Notes under the pieces: generated by a model
The model's database searches: none
Seen by the model: only the letters and a program-made list of their open reading frames with translations
Told to the model about the DNA's origin: nothing
Translations under genes and position numbers: made by a program
Assembly (NCBI GenBank): GCA_963969345.1
Contig: OZ017770.1
Location: forward strand, 10,038,180-10,102,179
Length of the DNA stretch: 64,000 nucleotides
Direction: 5' to 3'
Origin: Turbatrix aceti
Lineage: Eukaryota; Nematoda; Chromadorea; Rhabditida; Panagrolaimidae
Shown here: piece after piece, positions 58,301-64,000 of the stretch
Numbering within the stretch: the stretch's first letter is position 1
How the letters are laid out: each line of letters opens with the position of its first letter

Positions 58301-58937
58301 TTTCTATACATAATCCAAGGTGACAATTACAATTTTTCATTCACGATGGCAAACGATGCCGTGGGCACGGTCAAAATAATTACTTTCCCAAACTATAAAT
58401 ATACGCACAAATATTTAGTATTTGTCTTTCTGATGCCGTTCATCCCCGAAAATTTTGCAGATAAGGAACGCCGATGGCGCAACGTCAACAACGACCATTG
58501 CGAGTGCGTTGATGGCTTCTCAGGGCCAAACTGTGAGACCATCACAAAGTGCTTGAACGGCGAGCTCAGCGGTAATCGGTAATTAATTTTTGTTTTCAGT
58601 TCTGCCGTTCTTCTGCGCTTAAATACGGCCGGGTGTGTTTTAATCTTCTCTCTGCGTTTCAGCTGCAACCGCGCAGAAGGTTGGAAAAAGGGATTTAGTA
58701 TGCTTACTCAGGTTTCGCAATTAAAAAATTTAAATGTCATCAAAAATCATGATTTTTGCATTTTTTACAACTGTGACAATTTTTAGAGGAGAATTCCGAA
58801 AATTATGGAAATTTTGTAAGGGGCCCTTACTTTCAATGCATTTGTAGGAATTTATCGTTGAGCCACTTATCGCAGATGAGAACTGCTTTTTCAATCGTCA
58901 TCACATAATGTCTACTGAATGCGTTATTCCATGTTGA
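58301..58937 (+). CDS. EGF-like protein, last three exons (5' partial or trans-spliced)
   Basis: Three exons join in frame (58301-58578, 58663-58711, 58848-58937) to a stop at 58935-58937, 138 residues in all. A CECVDGFSGPNCE sequence is the C-terminal half of an EGF-like module, followed by KCLNGEL, the start of another. The end (FFNRHHIMSTECVIPC) adds two more Cys. A polyadenylation signal AATAAA lies near 58970. If the acceptor at 58300 receives a spliced leader, the first ATG is at 58346 and the protein is short and non-secreted. Otherwise a 5' exon with a signal peptide is missing. Similar EGF modules are common in nematode secreted immune-type proteins. Confidence 0.55.
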
Positions 58938-59074
58938 CGCAGGTGATATTTGTAACGGATAATATGTACAATAAAGCTACTCATTTCTGGGACAGATCCT
59001 TTCTGAGTGCAGCCAAAAATAAACACGCCAAAATTTTTTTTGAATAAAAACAGTCATTTTTATAATAATTGGTT

Positions 59075-59555
59075 GAACGACCTTTGAAGATCCTTTTTTG
59101 CTCTTTGGATATTCGTTCTGTCATAAAATTGCTCCAATACAAACGATTTCACCTGTCTTTGACATTTTCGGAAGGATTCTGTCAACGACGTTGTTTTTTT
59201 TTCTTAATTTGCTCCAATAATGTACATTCTCACAACCCGACATTTTTTAAATAAATAAATACATAAATGCAGTAATTGTAACATTTATCGAAGTACTTCT
59301 CAACAAATAAAAAAGACACACCGCTCTTTACCACTTGCTGACAGATGTTTTCGTGGCATTTGTCTTTATCTCTTCGTCGCAATCGTGGTGTTAGACTCTT
59401 CAATAAAAAAGAAAAAAAAGGCAATTTTTTATACTTAACAGGAGTTGCAAAGAAAATATGCAACCGCGGCAATGGATTAAGTGTTGGAACGAACGCAACC
59501 GCCCAAGTGACGAAAAGGAAGAAAATATTGCTCCTCATTGTTGTAAGATCGTAAA
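59075..59555 (+). pseudogene. Decayed partial copy of the seven-TM receptor gene
   Basis: The 3' part aligns with the last two exons of the receptor at 28.9-30.4 kb. CATTTGTCTTTATC at about 59358 matches the end of the last TM segment, followed by an intron-like gap with acceptor TTAACAG. Then comes a stretch corresponding to [14 protein letters not shown] (ATTAAGTGTTGGAA), ending GTTGTAAGATCGTAA. Frame shifts and stop codons are frequent (for example TGC TGA CAG). Weaker matches extend upstream to about 59075. It is non-functional. Confidence 0.6.
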
Positions 59556-60839
59556 TTAGTTGTTGTTCAACAACTTGAAAATTCTTTTTGCAGGATTTTG
59601 TATGTATTCTTGTTTCTGTTTTCTTGTGTTTATTTATTTGACGTACATAGTACGCTGGACGCGTGTATTTTATATGTCCACTCCTGGGAGAGTCCCTGAG
59701 AGTAAAGATTGCATTGTTTTCACGCGGAGAAAAATCAACAAGAGGGGAAGTCGTGTACATACATACAAACGTGCTCGTTGTTACCTACCTGGAGTGTCGC
59801 ATATGTCAGCTAGCCGGTGGTAGTGGTGATGGTGTACGAGATATATGTATATCTATCTAGACAAGCAACCCAGGGGGTATGGACGCGTAGGCGTGGGTTG
59901 TTTTTATAACATGTCCATTGTCATGCCAAACCAGCAGGTGGGGGATGAGTCTGCGGTTACACGTGACGATCTCTAATGAGACCGACGATTTTGTGACAAA
60001 TAAGCCAAGCTTGCTTTGTTTCAAGGTTTGAAAAAGTTTTCAAATGAGCTATCTATTTTTATTTTTCATATTTCGTTTCATGATTTATGTTTATGATCTT
60101 TTGTCAGTTTAATTTCTGTTTTTATTGCACTTTTTTTGTCCCCTTGCAAATAATTCGGCAACGCTTATTTTACTAAAAACTAGTTTTTACGTGCACCAAG
60201 ATTTTTAACGCCCCTATCATATTTATGAGAATCCTTTATATTGAATTATTTTTCGTTTAAAGCCTTTTAAAAACCGAATAGACGTCCCATTGTTATCTAT
60301 CTGCGTTTTTTTACAGACCATAGTAATAATGTCATGTCCTTGCCCTGTTTAGATAAATCACTTCTCACCTAATACCGCAATCGTCGCACGCCCTATCGAC
60401 TCAACTCATCGAGAGATGAGGGGGGGGGGTGTACACACTTATTGTCTATTGTTTTTGGTCATAGAAACAACATTTTGTATAAGGCGGCTTTTGTAACTCC
60501 CTCTTTGCTCTTTTCCTACCTACCTATCGAGGGGATGGATGAGGAAGGCTGAATATTGTAAAAGCGAGAGAGGAGAGAGAAAAAAGGTGTGCGAGAATAC
60601 GTTCACGTTCAACACTCTCTGAAACCCCTCTCGGTCGGTCATCTTAGTATGTTTCAATGAATTGACTTTGAATGTCCGAATCTCACTCATACAACAACAC
60701 TTGGAAATACGTTTGTATGTATAGTTTTGTTTAAACAACCTGTTTTGACGTGTATTTCGGGTTTAAGCTCGTACTTGTACTCGTACTCACTTCTGGCTGG
60801 GGTTGAGGAAGGCTGTAGGGCTGCGTTTCACTTGAAATA
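59556..60839. other. Intergenic, 1.3 kb
   Basis: Contains a G run (60420-60429) and purine-rich patches. No gene supported. Confidence 0.4.
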
Positions 60840-61470
60840 TCTTTTTATTTATTTTTATTTATTTATTTCACCATTACTCAGTGGTTAGTTATCATTAGAC
60901 CAGATGTTAGGAGGCACAAATGATGTCCACGTAGGTGTAAATGTCTCGATTCGTTTGAGGCGCGATTTCTTCTTCCCATCGTTGCTGTGGTCTGGTTTTC
61001 GTCTTGTTGAACACCGAGTTGAGCGAATCGGCCCAGCGTAAAGTGGAGGGAGAGCTCGAAATCGTCCTCGATGTCCTTGAGGAGAAGTCCGGAGGAGATA
61101 GGTCGCTGATCCCGCCGTTTCTGTACCATCCACTGCGTCTTCTTGACGTTGACTTCCAGTCCAACGTCCTTGCAGATGATGGCCATATCCGACAGCATTT
61201 CCTGAAGTTCTTCGCCAGTGTGGGAGAAAAGAACGACGTCGTCAGCGTTTTGCGAATGGCCTCTTCAAAATCCGTCAGCAGTGAGCGTGCGTTGATGGTA
61301 GCCACGCTGAGCCGGAATCTAGACATTTTTTTTAGCCTACGTTTGACAGGGTGGCCAGCCCGGGTGTCAAACGGCGCTTTCAATTCTCACACTTGCGCTG
61401 CTTCCCGAATGCGATCGCGAGCGCAAGCTGCTGTCGCGGACAGGAGAGGCGGAATAAAACCGACCGTCCG
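60840..61470 (-). mobile_element. Internally deleted LINE (endonuclease start fused to RT end)
   Basis: On the minus strand an upstream part (ATG at 61326) reads RFRLSVATINARSLLTDFEEA, the start of an APE-type endonuclease. Directly after it, in another frame, comes ADDVVLFSHTGEELQEML (from 61246). This is the reverse-transcriptase palm motif (Y/F-ADD) of non-LTR elements, continuing as DVGLEVNVKKTQWM. Everything between these two parts, normally over 1.5 kb, is missing. The 3' end runs into an AAATA-type simple repeat (60840-60870), a usual LINE tail. The element cannot code for its own proteins. Confidence 0.75.
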
Positions 61471-64000
61471 CTAGGCGTGCAAGAATGAAGACTGTTGAAA
61501 TATCTAAAACTATTTAAATACTACTACGAGGGGGTTGTTGTGTCTGTATGTGTCTTATTCAAAAAAAATGACGGGTATAACTTACGCAACAAATTGAAAA
61601 TTCTTTTTTTTGACGTTTTCAATGTCACAAAACAATGCTTCGATTTTTTTTTGTTGTCAGAAAGATACTTTATGGTTCATGCGTACTTTTTTACGGTTCA
61701 TCGGGTTAGATAGTATCTTTGTCGAAGAATGGAGGGTAGTTGCATGACAAGACAACACAACGGCCACGGACAAGACGAGTCTTCCGTAACCGTGCGCAAA
61801 AAGAAGGCAGATCAAGCCTGTCAAGCGTTCATTCTTTTATTTTTGCGTCTGAACCCTGCCCAGCAGGTTGTCTTAAAAATTTTGAGATACAAATTACTTT
61901 TTTTGGCGCTCTGAAAATCTTGAGATATTAGTTTTCTTTTGGGTTTGGTATTTTTGTCGCCAAGGCTACAACCTTCCCTAAAAAATATGTAATCGCTTTT
62001 TCCGCTAGCTGACGCCTTTTTTCAAGCCAAAACAATTTGTATTGAACAAAAATGAAAAGAATTTAATCCTACAGGTAAAATGGGGCATGAAAGCAAGTGC
62101 CGGACAGCTATGTAAAAACGGCAATGGCTTTTGTTTAATCAAGACGTTTGATGAATGCAAAAAAAATTTGAACATTGGCTTTTTTGCTTTAGGCCGGCCT
62201 CGTGCTCTTATTTTATTCTGCTTGCCATTGCGTGAGAACAAGTGAAAAAAAAAGATTGCCAAGTATCCGGCGGGCCTGCTCTTTTTTGTCAACTTGTAAA
62301 CAAGTTTTTTTTTGCTCGTCCATTTTACAAGTTTTACACAATTTCTGATGAGATGTCGATGTCGCTTGCACTTTTTCTGGCGTTTTTTTGGTTAGTTAAC
62401 TTCCCTTTTTTGATACTAAAAGCGAGCATTTTGGGGGCATCAAGTCCGACTAGAAAAGTAATTTTTGGCTTATGCGTCCGGCGCGCCCGAGAGACAAAAA
62501 CGTGTCTTTTTCATTTTTTTTCTTTGGTCTCATGCAAACTCAACAAGTAGGCATTTTAAACTTTTTTTTCGTTTTTTTGCAGGCTATTCATACCTTAGAT
62601 GTTTGTTGAAGAAACGTTGATAGACGTCCGATGTGAGGGGTAAAGAAAGGAAAGCCATTTAAGGCAATCCTTACTAAATATGGTTTTATCCCTTTTTCTT
62701 TTTACATTAGCCTCGCCCTTCTTGTTTTCTTGTTTTGGTCTCATTCCCTCCCCTCTTTGCCGCCAAAAGTCGAGGTGAAAGCCATTTATGGGTTCCTTCT
62801 GTTGCGAATCACTGTTTTTTTGCCCTTCTTGCATACAAAGCGCTTGTTTAAACTAACTGTACTACTATTTGGGAGTCTAAAAATCCACATTTTGTAGTCA
62901 TGAGATGCGGGAGAGATGGTGGGGGAGAACAAAGCAAGATATTATGGTATTCTATTACACTGAATTCTTCTGCCTTCCAACCCTCATTCTTCCTTCTTCC
63001 TTTTTCCTTTTTCTGCCGATCTGTGGGAAAATTTATTCGTGGTAGCCAAAAGAACAACAAATTTTTTTCTCAATGCCTGGGGTAATCCTAATTTTATCTG
63101 TTAAGTTTCACATATTAGAAAACATTAAATTTGATTATAAAAGTAATTTTTTATCCATTTTGGATTTTATTGCTTTTTCGAAATATTTTTTAATTTGTCG
63201 TACTTTTTTTTATTTCTTTCTTTTTCGTTTATATGCTCGCTTGTAAAATATTTATTCTTTCATGGAAAAATTTTATTCTCCTTTAAATTTTATTTCCGGA
63301 AAAATTTATCAACTGTAAACTTTTTTTTGCTTGCTGTTTTTCATGTTGTACTATAAATATAAATAAATATACATACGACTGCGCTTATTTTGGACTTTCC
63401 AAAAGCACTCAACAATTAATTCAACACATTTTGGTTGCACAAAATAATAAAAATTTATTTTATTCTGCAATCACTACTTATAATGGTTTTAAAATAGGCA
63501 ACTACCAAAAAAAGAAGAAGAGAGCATGCCGCTTTTTTTCACTCTCTCTCTGTTGCATAGCAAACTAAATATCTCTTCAGTATTTTTTCCCCTTCTAGCA
63601 TGGGCCGAGAGAGGTTCTTTTACACAACTTATGCAGGAAAAATGTGGCACGACAAGGGGGAAAAGGAAAGGAAAGAAAGACCCCTGCTAGAGGAAGAATG
63701 GCGATGTAAAAATGCCGTCGATGACGATGACGACTAACGCACACGCAAACAACTTCTTTAGTGCTCAATTGGCACTCAAGTTATCCATAGGCATTTTGTT
63801 GTTAGCTTTCTTTTCTGCTTTAGGCTAAAAAAGCAGTAAAAATGCCTAAGAAGAAGAATACGAATACTTTGGGTTTTTTTCTTTTTTTTTCATCGAATTA
63901 GTTTTCATTCAAAAATGCGTTTATTTTGTTCTGCTTTTTTTTCGGGTTTTTTAAATGTCAGTGATGTTTGAAATTAATAACCCTTTTGTCCTTGATGCGT
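61471..64000. other. Gene-poor end of window, 2.5 kb
   Basis: AT-rich with T runs and short pyrimidine tracts. The open frames (for example 61729-61914, 62042-62245, 62242-62550) carry no recognisable domain, splice partner or start context, so none was called. Confidence 0.45.

Noticed and set aside
59230..59760. Minus-strand 176-codon frame
   Set aside because: No domain, signal or splice partners; it lies antisense to the receptor pseudogene.
1..64000. CRISPR array or bacterial-type operon
   Set aside because: No regularly spaced direct repeats; genes have spliceosomal introns throughout.

Overview
The window looks like a nematode nuclear chromosome, species not identified. It is AT-rich, with long T and A runs. 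Exons are joined by many short GT..AG introns of about 45-60 nt (acceptor TTTCAG or TTTTAG) plus a few kilobase-scale introns. A nematode-type Clc-like claudin homologue is present, and many start codons sit 2-18 nt after an intron-like AG acceptor, as expected for spliced-leader trans-splicing. Splice junctions below were joined by eye, keeping the reading frame across each junction; none is backed by transcript data.

Layout. 0.6-9.0 kb (+): a RIPOR/FAM65-type Rho-interacting protein, its 5' end probably outside the window. 9.2-10.3 kb (-): an AGC-like protein kinase facing it tail to tail. 10.6-14.2 kb: two diverged copies of a ~0.5-kb repeat on either side of a Cys-cluster nuclear-type gene; the first copy abuts a PP1-phosphatase N-terminal fragment. 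16.4-18.8 kb (+): a secreted beta-rich protein. 19.1-21.4 kb (+): a PTPDC1-type phosphatase. 22.8-24.0 kb (+): a Clc-like four-TM protein. 24.4-25.2 kb (-): a coiled-coil protein. 27.3-28.7 kb (+): a disordered nuclear-type protein. 28.9-30.4 kb (+): a seven-TM receptor candidate, followed by tRNA-Ser(UGA).

31.4-52 kb is rich in hydrolases: an M1 aminopeptidase, an intronless S28 prolyl carboxypeptidase, and two intronless aspartic-protease homologues. The last two lie in arms of a nearly perfect 2,209-bp inverted duplication (40225-42433 and 49673-51881; three mismatches seen, no length difference), each arm also carrying a tRNA-Asn(GUU). The 7.2-kb spacer holds a leucine-rich/F-box-like gene, a disordered-protein gene and a zf-HIT-finger gene. 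At 34.6 kb lies a hAT-type MITE with an 8-bp target duplication, and at 36.4 kb a DEAD-box protein whose ATP-binding P-loop has decayed.

52.3-57.2 kb holds three paralogues of an unrecognised family. Two are intact and both 376 aa; one is broken. 58-64 kb is gene-poor: the 3' end of an EGF-like gene, a decayed partial copy of the 29-kb receptor gene, and an internally deleted LINE.

The most unusual points are the young inverted duplication of a probably non-catalytic aspartic-protease homologue, the pseudo-helicase, and the three-member 376-aa family. No operon-like metabolic system or CRISPR array was seen.
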